From: a virus
Length of the DNA stretch: 22,249 bases
IMG/VR virus record: IMGVR_UViG_3300031862_000768
Location: 1 to 22,249 of that record
Strand: one strand, 5' to 3'
This document shows positions 7,117 through 13,530 of the stretch, one piece after another. Each line of letters starts with the position of its first letter. Position 1 is the stretch's first letter. Both the position numbers and the translations under genes were made by a program. The notes beneath the pieces are model-generated. The model made no database searches and was not told the origin of the DNA. It saw nothing but the letters and a program-made list of their open reading frames with translations.

Positions 7117-7494
7117 ATGTCGTGTGTCATCAATACCATCCGTCATCCCACGTACATTCAGCTGTTCTATGGTGAGTACGACCCGGAGGGGCGATACGAT
7201 GAGAGCCGAGTCACTCACATGGAGATTCGAATAAGGTATGATAACCTGCCGAACCTGCCGCCCCGACGCTTCGCTCCACCATGCCGCGCGTTGTGCGGCT
7301 TCGATCTCCGCCGGTGGCATCTGACCTGCATATTCAGCTGCCTCTTGAGGAGAGTGCATTACGGTAAGATGCCCGCGAAGATACCCGTCCAAGGATACAT
7401 CGTGTGGATTCACGAGGGGCGCCGGTTCGAGCACGTGACGCGTGTCTTGCTCAAGCGGGTGCTGACAATAGCCGAACAACTCGCGAAGCTGTGA
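7117..7494 (+). CDS. Hypothetical protein between capsid and adaptor genes
   Basis: 125 aa from ATG 7117, supported by GGAGG 7104-7108 eight nt upstream (GTG 7114 is adjacent). I recognise no family. The N-terminus is beta-like and aromatic (YIQLFYGEYDPEGRYDE, HMEIRIRYDNL), followed by a Pro/Cys/Arg-rich middle (PPRRFAPPCRALCGF) and a C-terminal segment GYIVWIHEGRRFEHVTRVLLKRVL. Four Cys lie within the middle 30 residues. The opposite strand is also open over this interval (7078-7557), so strand choice rests on the SD, the fit between flanking + genes and G/C-rich third positions. It could be an accessory insertion at the head-connector boundary. Confidence 0.55.
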   Translation: MSCVINTIRHPTYIQLFYGEYDPEGRYDESRVTHMEIRIRYDNLPNLPPRRFAPPCRALCGFDLRRWHLTCIFSCLLRRVHYGKMPAKIPVQGYIVWIHEGRRFEHVTRVLLKRVLTIAEQLAKL

Positions 7495-7514
7495 CGTTAT
7501 GGTGATGAGAGAGT

Positions 7515-7973
7515 ATGACTGCTTGGACAACCGCGACTGAAGCACGTAAGTATGCACAGGTCAAAGTGGACAGCGTCAACTACGACAAGAACACTCCCTT
7601 CGCAAACGACGTCGCTTTCGAGACTTTCATAACAAACACCTTGATTCCCCGCGCTCAAGCGCACATCAACGGGTTCTGCAAACGAGACTTCGACACCGAC
7701 TATCCAACCGGAATCCCAGACGCAATCAAGGACGTTGCCGCTCGCGCGACCGCGAACATGATCCAGTACCTCGTCATGAACAAGATGGGGCCGCTCATAC
7801 GCACCGGCGACTACCAGATCACAATCCCTGCGCAGGCAGTCCTGACGAAGGAACTCCGCGACCTACTCGCGCCCTGGGTGAAACGAGGCGGCCACGTGAA
7901 AGCAACCGACTGGAAGACGAAGGAAATCACCGACACCTGGGAGTATCCTGAGAAGGATGCATTTCTACTCTGA
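7515..7973 (+). CDS. Head-tail connector (adaptor) protein
   Basis: 152 aa from ATG 7515, with only a weak purine-rich SD. Adaptors bind the portal after packaging and form the neck. The pattern is right for the gp6/gp15-like family: an N-terminal TATEARKYAQVKVD, helical segment FETFITNTLIPRAQAHINGFC, then IPDAIKDVAARATANMIQYLVMNK, with a beta hairpin and a C-terminal tail. Position after the capsid gene and before an HK97 gp10-like gene supports the call. The frame ends at TGA 7971-7973, and a second in-frame TGA follows at 7980-7982. Confidence 0.7.
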   Translation: MTAWTTATEARKYAQVKVDSVNYDKNTPFANDVAFETFITNTLIPRAQAHINGFCKRDFDTDYPTGIPDAIKDVAARATANMIQYLVMNKMGPLIRTGDYQITIPAQAVLTKELRDLLAPWVKRGGHVKATDWKTKEITDTWEYPEKDAFLL

Positions 7974-7983
7974 GGGCGTTGAT

Positions 7984-8195
7984 GTGAGCAGGGCTTTCAT
8001 CTGGCCAAGGCCAAGCAGACCAGCCAGATTCCAACGATTATCAAGTATGCGGGAAGCGCTCGCGTGAATGTGATGCGCTCGAACTCCATCCAGAACTCCT
8101 CGTCAAAGAGGAACATCATCGATCAACCTTGTCCTGTTCCATCGTCAAGCATAACCCTTGTGGGTGGTCTCGCAGATGCCCTCATGGTCAGCTAA
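7984..8195 (+). other. Ambiguous coding stretch, possible broken or tiny connector genes
   Basis: This 200-bp gap lies where a head-closure gene is expected. Two readings exist. (a) GTG 7984 with GAGGG 7972-7976 as SD gives 27 aa (VSRAFIWPRP...) ending at TGA 8065-8067, and GTG 8064 overlaps that stop as GTGA and gives 43 aa ending at TAA 8193-8195 inside the next gene. (b) The second frame is open from 7983 and reads as plausible protein throughout (GFHLAKAKQTSQIPTIIKYAG...), but its first ATG/GTG/TTG is GTG 8064. It is the frame of the preceding adaptor, separated by two TGAs. A frameshifted single gene of about 70 aa, two coupled mini-genes, or a decayed gene are all possible. Confidence 0.35.
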
Positions 8196-8529
8196 GATCA
8201 TCACCGACACAGTCACCCCGAAACTTGCAGCCTTCAAGGGCAGAATTGAACATGAGGTTGAGGCGGAACTGGATCCTGTCGGCGCTGACATGGAAGATCA
8301 TGCCAGGTCCCTCGTGCGAGTACGCACCGGTTTCCTTCGGTCCACAATCTACCACAAGGCGACCGGCCTAGTGCTTGACTTTGGAGCAACGGCGGATTAT
8401 GCTTCGTATAACGAGTTCGGAACATGGAGGATGTTGCCGCAGCCATTCATCCGACCTGCTCTGGACGCGAGTTCGCAGAAGATCCTTGACGCGATTCTCG
8501 TGGGCGCAATGAACGCGCTCGATGTTTGA
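8176..8529 (+). CDS. HK97 gp10-like neck / tail completion protein
   Basis: 117 aa from ATG 8176; GTG 8164 and TTG 8158 are upstream alternatives, and none has a strong SD. Its start lies inside the end of the preceding open stretch, which hints at coupling. The pattern is that of the gp10-like family: helical N-terminus (FKGRIEHEVEAELDPVGADMEDHARSLV), then VRTGFLRSTI, a beta stretch GLVLDFGATADYASYNEFGT, and the signature MLPQPFIRPALDASSQKIL. Members sit at the head-tail interface and help join the two. The (Y)A(S)YNEFGT...PFIRPAL motif makes this one of the safer assignments. The gene ends 16 bp from the end of a convergent minus-strand gene. Confidence 0.8.
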   Translation: MPSWSAKIITDTVTPKLAAFKGRIEHEVEAELDPVGADMEDHARSLVRVRTGFLRSTIYHKATGLVLDFGATADYASYNEFGTWRMLPQPFIRPALDASSQKILDAILVGAMNALDV

Positions 8530-8545
8530 AAGAAAGAGGTTCTTC

Positions 8546-8818
8546 TCACTCTATCTTGCAGGAATAGTCTGTCCCGTTGTATTCCTTTGCCTCAAGGGCG
8601 CTGCCATCTCGAACCACGTCGACTGTGATCCTCAGTCCTTTCGTCCCATCCCTCATGTGCTCTAGCTCAGTCACGATTCGACAGATCCCAAGAACTATAC
8701 AAAGCAGCTTCTCGGTATCCCTAACCTGACTGGCCACGCGGATTTCTTGCACTAGGTCTGAGACAACCCTCTCGTTCTTGATGTCCCTCGGAATGTTGAG
8801 GCCAATCTTTGCGCTCAT
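8546..8818 (-). CDS. Minus-strand cargo gene, small acidic protein of unknown function
   Basis: 90 aa, start ATG (complement of 8816-8818), stop TGA (complement of 8546-8548). The frame extends further upstream to 8932, but that part overlaps the start of the next + gene and reads less like protein. The product begins MSAKIGLNIPRDI and has a predicted long helix (VVSDLVQEIRVASQV...LLCIVLGICRIVTELE) followed by a beta-rich, acidic C-terminus (LRITVDVVRDGSALEAKEYNGTDYSC). No + frame is open across the interval. It is the only convincing minus-strand gene inside the structural operon, so it resembles a 'moron'. No clear SD or TATA box was found. Such genes often encode lysogeny, exclusion or anti-defence functions; no specific one can be assigned. 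Confidence 0.65.
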   Translation of the reverse strand: MSAKIGLNIPRDIKNERVVSDLVQEIRVASQVRDTEKLLCIVLGICRIVTELEHMRDGTKGLRITVDVVRDGSALEAKEYNGTDYSCKIE

Positions 8819-8922
8819 AGTGGCGTCAAATAGATGATGGCGCCGGGTTCCAATAAGACTTGTTGCATGGTCACGGCCCCAAGTGAGCGTTGACGAAATC
8901 AAGAGTGGGACGATAGAAAAGA

Positions 8923-9357
8923 ATGCCATCAACCACCACGCGAGCCGATGCCAAGGATGCGTTCAAAGCTATCCTAGACGCTGCGCAACTTGGCGTTCCA
9001 GTGTTTCGGGACTTGCCCCCTGAAGGTGCTCCCGCACCCAGCGTTGTGCTGACCCTCGTGAGCGGTAGCAGCCGAAGTGGCGCGTTTGGTCTCCAGGAGA
9101 CGGAGACGCAGCGTGCTTTGGAGGAGCGGCATCGCATCCAGATCGACTGCTATCATGACGACAAGGTCGAATGTGATGCGGTCGCTGACCAGGTAGAGCA
9201 AGCCATCGTGGACCATGAGGACACGCTGCGCTCCACGTATGGAATCGAGAATGTTCAGAAGGTAGACGACGCCGACGTTTCTATGCCAAATGAGTTGAGT
9301 CGGCAATGCCGGGTCCGAATGGATTTCGGCTTCATCATGTACCGCGCCGTGGCATAG
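8923..9357 (+). CDS. Tail terminator-like / minor tail protein
   Basis: 144 aa from ATG 8923, with no good SD; it is the first + gene after the inserted minus-strand gene. The product has the pattern of tail-terminator/gpU-like proteins that cap the tail tube before joining to the head: helix ADAKDAFKAILDAAQ, VPVFRDLPPEG, PSVVLTLVSGSSR, then HRIQIDCYHDDKVECDAVADQVEQAIVDH, and a final strand RQCRVRMDFGFIMYRAV. The alternation of an amphipathic helix with the IQIDCY strand is typical. Gene order (gp10-like gene, this gene, tail tube) is as expected. The family assignment is by pattern. Confidence 0.65.
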   Translation: MPSTTTRADAKDAFKAILDAAQLGVPVFRDLPPEGAPAPSVVLTLVSGSSRSGAFGLQETETQRALEERHRIQIDCYHDDKVECDAVADQVEQAIVDHEDTLRSTYGIENVQKVDDADVSMPNELSRQCRVRMDFGFIMYRAVA

Positions 9358-9437
9358 CGACGTGGTTTCTCACGGTCATGGCCCTAACGGCTTCGAGTCG
9401 GGGGCTTTGACGAATCAAAAAGTAGGAGGAACATAAG

Positions 9438-9710
9438 ATGACAGCAACAGACATCAAAGAAACCGTGACCTCATCCAAACAGACCGTTGTGACTCCGGCG
9501 ACAGAGAAGAAGTACGTGACCTTCGAAGCGCTGGCAGTGAGCGAAACCAATACCATAACGCTCGGTGATTTCACAACGATTGCAGGCGCTGCATTGTTCA
9601 AGAAGTCAGACGGCGCGACCGTGACCTTCACGAAAGCAACAAACGTGCTGACAGTCACCGAAGCAGATCTCACAAACGTCGACCTCGTGGGCTTCGCCTA
9701 CGGAACCTAG
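9438..9710 (+). CDS. Small beta-rich structural protein, hypothetical
   Basis: 90 aa from ATG 9438, with AGTAGGAGGAA (9421-9431) as an excellent SD. The protein is rich in Thr, Val and Ala with no Cys, Trp or Pro-rich stretches after the N-terminus. Strands such as TVVTPATEKKYVTFEAL, NTITLGDFTTIAG and ATVTFTKATNVLTVTEADL suggest a compact beta-barrel. It lies just before the tail tube gene, so it could be a tail-tube decoration, a second small tube protein or a virion protein of the neck. No family is recognised. Confidence 0.7.
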   Translation: MTATDIKETVTSSKQTVVTPATEKKYVTFEALAVSETNTITLGDFTTIAGAALFKKSDGATVTFTKATNVLTVTEADLTNVDLVGFAYGT

Positions 9711-9725
9711 AGGAACTGAGCAACA

Positions 9726-10154
9726 ATGACGAAGTATCTCGGCAAAGACTACGAGCTTCGCATCGCTACCACTGAGGGCGGCCTCGCTTCCGCGCCGGCG
9801 CTATCGCGCTGGGAAAGCATCAAGACCAAGACAGGTCAGGGCCGCAAGAAGAGTCCTGTCGGGCTCGGTTCGCGTCTCCAGGAAGTCAGCGTGGGTCTCT
9901 TGGACTACTCGGGTTCCGCAAGCGGCTGGTACGATGAAACCGCAGCAGGCGGATCCGCCGATGTTCTAACCGCTTTCGGCATGTTCGAGCAGTCAGACGT
10001 CACTCCGCTGTATGTGCAACTGAAGAACAAGAAGACCGGATCCCTCATCACGCTGAAGAAGTGCACCGGCGATGCGGCGTTGACGGTTGACTCGCCTGAG
10101 GGTTTCGCGATGTGGTCATGGGACTTTGACTTCGAGGATATCTCGAAGACCTAG
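9726..10154 (+). CDS. Major tail tube protein
   Basis: 142 aa from ATG 9726, with a weak SD (GAGGA at about 9711). Tail tube subunits polymerise round the tape measure. The protein begins TKYLGKDYELRIA, carries strands with SLITLKKCTGDAALTVD and ends with SWDFDFEDIS, and it has the DVTPLYVQLKN segment, all fitting the beta-sandwich of siphovirus tube proteins. It lies immediately before the tail chaperone genes and the tape measure, the conserved place of the tube gene. The assignment rests on order, size and beta-rich pattern. Confidence 0.7.
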   Translation: MTKYLGKDYELRIATTEGGLASAPALSRWESIKTKTGQGRKKSPVGLGSRLQEVSVGLLDYSGSASGWYDETAAGGSADVLTAFGMFEQSDVTPLYVQLKNKKTGSLITLKKCTGDAALTVDSPEGFAMWSWDFDFEDISKT

Positions 10155-10217
10155 AAACTCCCCATTTCCTTGGGACAAGACTGTGAGATAGACGGTAGAG
10201 ATTGGAGATTCCCGTTC

Positions 10218-10472
10218 ATGTCAGACGCGTCATTAGATAGGAAATTCTATGTTAGTTTCGGCGTGGTCATGAGCGTTCAACACGCCGACGTCGAGAGAGT
10301 ACGCGCCGCCATCGAAGGATGTGGCGGTAAGATTGTTTTTCAGACCATCTCGACGGGATCACTCTACCTGCTTAGGGGATACCAGGTTGAGGAGATCCTT
10401 TCCGGTGACGCTTCACAGCTTCGTGAAGTTCACAAGAAGAAACAAGAGCAAAGGAGGTTGGAGAAAAAGTGA
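10218..10472 (+). CDS. Hypothetical 84-aa protein between tube and chaperone genes
   Basis: ATG 10218 is chosen because GGAG 10204-10207 lies ten nt upstream; the upstream in-frame TTG 10170 lacks SD. The stop TGA overlaps the next GTG as GTGA (10469-10472). The protein has a ferredoxin-like rhythm: strand KFYVSFGVVM, helix HADVERVRAAIEGCG, strand GKIVFQTISTGSLYLLRG, then helix VEEILSGDASQLREVHKKKQEQ. That alternation suggests a small alpha/beta fold with a basic C-terminal tail. Coupling to the chaperone gene implies a part in tail assembly. No family is recognised. Confidence 0.7.
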   Translation: MSDASLDRKFYVSFGVVMSVQHADVERVRAAIEGCGGKIVFQTISTGSLYLLRGYQVEEILSGDASQLREVHKKKQEQRRLEKK

Positions 10473-10858
10473 CTGAAGAAGGGAGACGACAAGAGATTCT
10501 AACCACTCGAGCCGAGCATAAGCGCCTCAGCGAGATGATTCCATTAGGCACGGAGTACTCAGACATTGTGACTGTTCTAGGCATCGACAAGAAGGATCAT
10601 GCTGTCAAGGTGTATCCGCTCTCGGACCAAGCCCTGAGAGAGGTGCTGGTGGAGGCAGGGGCGGAGTTAGCAGACATTGGGGATCGGAAGAAGGTCGTTT
10701 CAAACCTCAAACTCCTGCAACTCGTAGCGACCAAGGCTACTCGGGACCCTGAGATCTGCAAGTATCTGATGCCGCTTCAGAGTCTACCGATCGCGTTGAA
10801 GGCGTTTGAGCTCAGCGGCTTGACGGAAGGCCCAAAACCCGAATCGAGTTCTTCGTAG
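10469..10858 (+). CDS. Tail assembly chaperone, short form (gpG-like)
   Basis: 129 aa from GTG 10469, with AAAGGAGGT (about 10451-10459) upstream. The product is helical and acidic (ALREVLVEAGAELADIGDRKKVVSNLKLLQLVATKATRD) and ends GPKPESSSS at TAG 10856-10858. In siphoviruses the gene just before the tape measure makes a chaperone that coats the tape measure, plus a longer version produced by -1 frameshifting near its 3' end. Both size and place match, and a slippery heptamer sits 18 nt before the stop (see 10831-10837). Confidence 0.75.
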   Translation: MTEEGRRQEILTTRAEHKRLSEMIPLGTEYSDIVTVLGIDKKDHAVKVYPLSDQALREVLVEAGAELADIGDRKKVVSNLKLLQLVATKATRDPEICKYLMPLQSLPIALKAFELSGLTEGPKPESSSS

Positions 10859-10992
10859 AGGGTATCTACTCGGCGCCGATCGAGACTCTCGTCACATATT
10901 TCCATCTTAGCCTCCGCGAGGTGGCTGAACTCACACCTCTACAGCGCCAGTGGTACTTGGCGATTTACGCGAAGCAGCATCCACAATCGTAG
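10469..10992 (+). CDS. Tail assembly chaperone, frameshifted long form (gpG-T-like)
   Basis: Predicted fusion of 123 zero-frame codons (10469-10837) with 51 codons in the -1 frame (10837-10989), stop TAG 10990-10992, total about 174 aa. The extension reads as real protein (VEGIYSAPIETLVTYFHLSLREV, TPLQRQWYLAIYAKQHPQS), has no start codon of its own near the junction and ends one base before the GTG of the tape-measure frame. This is the G/G-T arrangement of lambda-like tails, in which the long form bridges chaperone, tape measure and tube. Frameshift efficiency cannot be judged from sequence. Confidence 0.75.
10831..10837 (+). promoter_or_regulatory. Predicted -1 ribosomal frameshift site CCCAAAA
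   Basis: The heptamer C CCA AAA fits X XXY YYZ exactly in the zero frame of the chaperone gene (codons cca 10832, aaa 10835). Slippage by -1 leads into a frame open to TAG 10990-10992. A small stem (GTAGA 10855-10859 with TCTAC 10865-10869) lies downstream; it is weak and 17 nt away. Confidence 0.75.
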
Positions 10993-11001
10993 GTGAGAGA
11001 A

Positions 11002-13530
11002 ATGTCCGCGCGTTCGCTTGGAAGCGTTGTTGTCGCCATCAAGGCGGTCGATGAAGCTTCCGGTGTTATGGGAAAGATCCAAGCTAGCATGAGCCTTGTC
11101 GGCGGTCAACTTAGCCAGTTAGGCGGTGGATTCGCACAGGTCGGCAATGTGATTCAAGGATTTGCGGCAGGTGGTGTCGCCGGTGCTGCCGTTGTGGCAG
11201 TTGGAGAAATTGCTAAAGGGCTTCAAGATTGCATCAAGGAAGCAACCGCATCTGAAGCAGTGTGGGCAAGCCTCGGTGCAGCAGTCGAGAGATCTGGCAT
11301 AGCATGGGATAAGGTCAGCACCGCAACGCATGACGCTCTCCTAGCGATGCAGAAAACGACCACATACAGCGATGAGCAACTCGCAGCGGCCCTTGAGCGG
11401 CTGATGACGTTCGGCCTCTCATACGATGATGCGATGCAGGCGCTTGGCAAGACCTTAGACTTCGCAGCCGCGAAACACATGGATCTAGAATCAGCGGCCA
11501 CACTTGTTGGCAAAGCGATGCATGGCAACACCGCGATCCTCAAGCGATACGGCGTCGATGTGACTACATCCAAGGACGCAGCTGCGGCCCTGAAGGATGT
11601 TCTAACCCCACTTGAAAACATATTCGCGGCCATGGGCGGCGATGTAGCGGATTTTGCATCGAACCTCGTCGAATCTGTCGGGGTGACAGCCGAGTTCGCT
11701 CAAGCTCTAGGTGAGGCGAAAGACCCAGCGAAGTTTCTAATCGAGCAGTTCCAGCAAGGCAACATAGACCTACCCCAATTCACGCAGATCCTCACTGACT
11801 TAGGCGTCCCACTTGACGCGACGAAGATGAAAGCTGGCGGTGCAGAGGAAGTTCTAGGAGCGCTGAACAAACAGTTTGGAGGCGCAGCGCAAGCGGCAGC
11901 GAGCACTTACGCGGGAATCCAAGAGCGGTTGAAGAATGCTACGGAGGAAGTCGGTGAGAAGATCGGTACAATCTTTCTACCCGCTCTTGCTTCGTTGACT
12001 GAGGCCTGCATCCCCGTCGTTGATGCGTTAGGAAAAGGCGTCGACGCCATCAGCACGTGGCTTGGTGAAGTTGCCAAGATGCCTGAAGTTCAAGCCGCAA
12101 CCGCAGTCGTGCAAGACGCGTTCGCTTCCCTTTGGGCTGGCATGGAAGACTGGTATGGCTTCGTAGTTGAGACATTCGGCCCTGTCATCCAAGATTTGAT
12201 CGGCGCATTCCACGAGATCTGGGAAGCATGCAGTCCGATCATTGAGGCTTTGCAGGAGATCTGGGATGCGATCACAGGCGGCATGGACACGGGCGACTGG
12301 CTCAAAGACTTCCTGAAACTAACCGCATTATTCATCAGAGAAGAAGTAGCCCCAGCGATCAAAGCCCTTGTGCCGATTATCAAAACAATGGCAGAGGGCT
12401 TCAAGGAGATGGCTGACCTCGTCGTCGGCCCAATCGAGACAATGAAGGCACTCATCATAGGCTTCCTGGATACGCTACACGATGCTTTCCAGAACTTCTA
12501 CAACTGGCTCGTGGGCGGGTCGCTTTGGCAAGATCTCTGGAATACTTTGCTAAGTGTTGCATCAGGAGTCCTACCCACGCTCGTTGGCATGATCACTAGC
12601 GTCTTCTCATCACTCAGTGGTGCCTTAGCAACGATCTGGGATCAGATGCAGACGGCCTTCAACACCGCGATCAAATCCATACAAGATACGTTATCGGCGG
12701 GATGGGAGACCATCAAGGAGAACGCGATCTCAATATGGGATGATGTTGCGAAACGCTCAACAGAGATCGTGACGCAGCTCTCGACTGATCTCACTTCGAT
12801 TTGGAGTGGTATACAGGGCATGGTCGAGTCCGTGATGACTGGCGTCGAGGAGACTATGACGGGCATCATCACGAACATCCAGACAACCTTCGAGAGCAGC
12901 TTCACCGATATGGCGGACATGTTTGATGAAGTGGTCAATGGTATACAGATGCTTTGGGATCAAGCCTGGTCAAACATCCAGGCGATCGGGCAGGCCTTGA
13001 TGGCGCTTATCTCAGGCGATGTGTCAGGCTTCGTTTCGGCGACTCAGGGATACATGGACAGTATGGGTGATAGCATCCAGAGCAGTGCGTCGGATGCGTG
13101 GACTGCTGTCACAAGCACAATTTCAGGTGCTCTCGACACGGCTGCGAGCGCAGTGTCAGGTTTCTGGAATTGGCTTGTCGGCGGCAGCGCTTGGCAGGAT
13201 GGCCTCGACCTGCTCATCAGGGTTACAGATCAGAAGATGGGCGTCCTAGCGGCGCTTGTACAAGAGCGCATCGATGAGATGAAGGACGCGTACAGTAGCG
13301 CGATGGGGTCGCCTATCTTCGGCGCACCCGCCGTTCCCGAAACGCTTCTCGCCGCGCCAGCGGCACTGGGTCAAGGAGCCACAGCGGGCTCAACAGCGGC
13401 GCCGGCAGCAAGTCAATTATCGAGCGTCACGCTGCCCGTAACTGTCCAAATTGATGGTGCGACAGTTGCTCGCGTCGTTGAGAGGCGCCTGATCGCGAAT
13501 AGACAACTCTCAGCCTGGAGGTCCGCTTAG
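11002..13530 (+). CDS. Tail tape measure protein
   Basis: 842 aa from ATG 11002, with AGGTGAGAGA just upstream; GTG 10993 is also in frame. The protein sets tail length and is ejected with the DNA. It is Ala/Gln-rich and helical, with the usual TP901-type N-terminal part (ALERLMTFGLSYDDAMQALGKTLDFAAAKHMDLESAATLVGKA), a hydrophobic Gly/Ala segment near residues 50-75, Trp-marked amphipathic repeats (SIWDDVAKRS, SIWSGIQGM, MLWDQAWSNIQ) and a typical C-terminal region. The motif NWLVGGSxWQD occurs twice (about 12502-12534 and 13168-13200), indicating an internal duplication. By the common rule of about 0.15 nm per residue, the tail would be roughly 125 nm. Confidence 0.9.
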   Translation: MSARSLGSVVVAIKAVDEASGVMGKIQASMSLVGGQLSQLGGGFAQVGNVIQGFAAGGVAGAAVVAVGEIAKGLQDCIKEATASEAVWASLGAAVERSGIAWDKVSTATHDALLAMQKTTTYSDEQLAAALERLMTFGLSYDDAMQALGKTLDFAAAKHMDLESAATLVGKAMHGNTAILKRYGVDVTTSKDAAAALKDVLTPLENIFAAMGGDVADFASNLVESVGVTAEFAQALGEAKDPAKFLIEQFQQGNIDLPQFTQILTDLGVPLDATKMKAGGAEEVLGALNKQFGGAAQAAASTYAGIQERLKNATEEVGEKIGTIFLPALASLTEACIPVVDALGKGVDAISTWLGEVAKMPEVQAATAVVQDAFASLWAGMEDWYGFVVETFGPVIQDLIGAFHEIWEACSPIIEALQEIWDAITGGMDTGDWLKDFLKLTALFIREEVAPAIKALVPIIKTMAEGFKEMADLVVGPIETMKALIIGFLDTLHDAFQNFYNWLVGGSLWQDLWNTLLSVASGVLPTLVGMITSVFSSLSGALATIWDQMQTAFNTAIKSIQDTLSAGWETIKENAISIWDDVAKRSTEIVTQLSTDLTSIWSGIQGMVESVMTGVEETMTGIITNIQTTFESSFTDMADMFDEVVNGIQMLWDQAWSNIQAIGQALMALISGDVSGFVSATQGYMDSMGDSIQSSASDAWTAVTSTISGALDTAASAVSGFWNWLVGGSAWQDGLDLLIRVTDQKMGVLAALVQERIDEMKDAYSSAMGSPIFGAPAVPETLLAAPAALGQGATAGSTAAPAASQLSSVTLPVTVQIDGATVARVVERRLIANRQLSAWRSA

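Noticed and set aside
7971-7982. TGA as a sense codon (alternative genetic code)
   Set aside because: Two places have coding-like sequence after an in-frame TGA, but many genes here end in TGA with tight overlaps (ATGA at 2578, GTGA at 10469) and no well-supported gene contains an internal TGA. A recoded alphabet is not supported.
8871-9306. Minus-strand frames over the tail-terminator-like gene
   Set aside because: Shadows; the + frame has a familiar protein pattern and lies in the conserved gene order.
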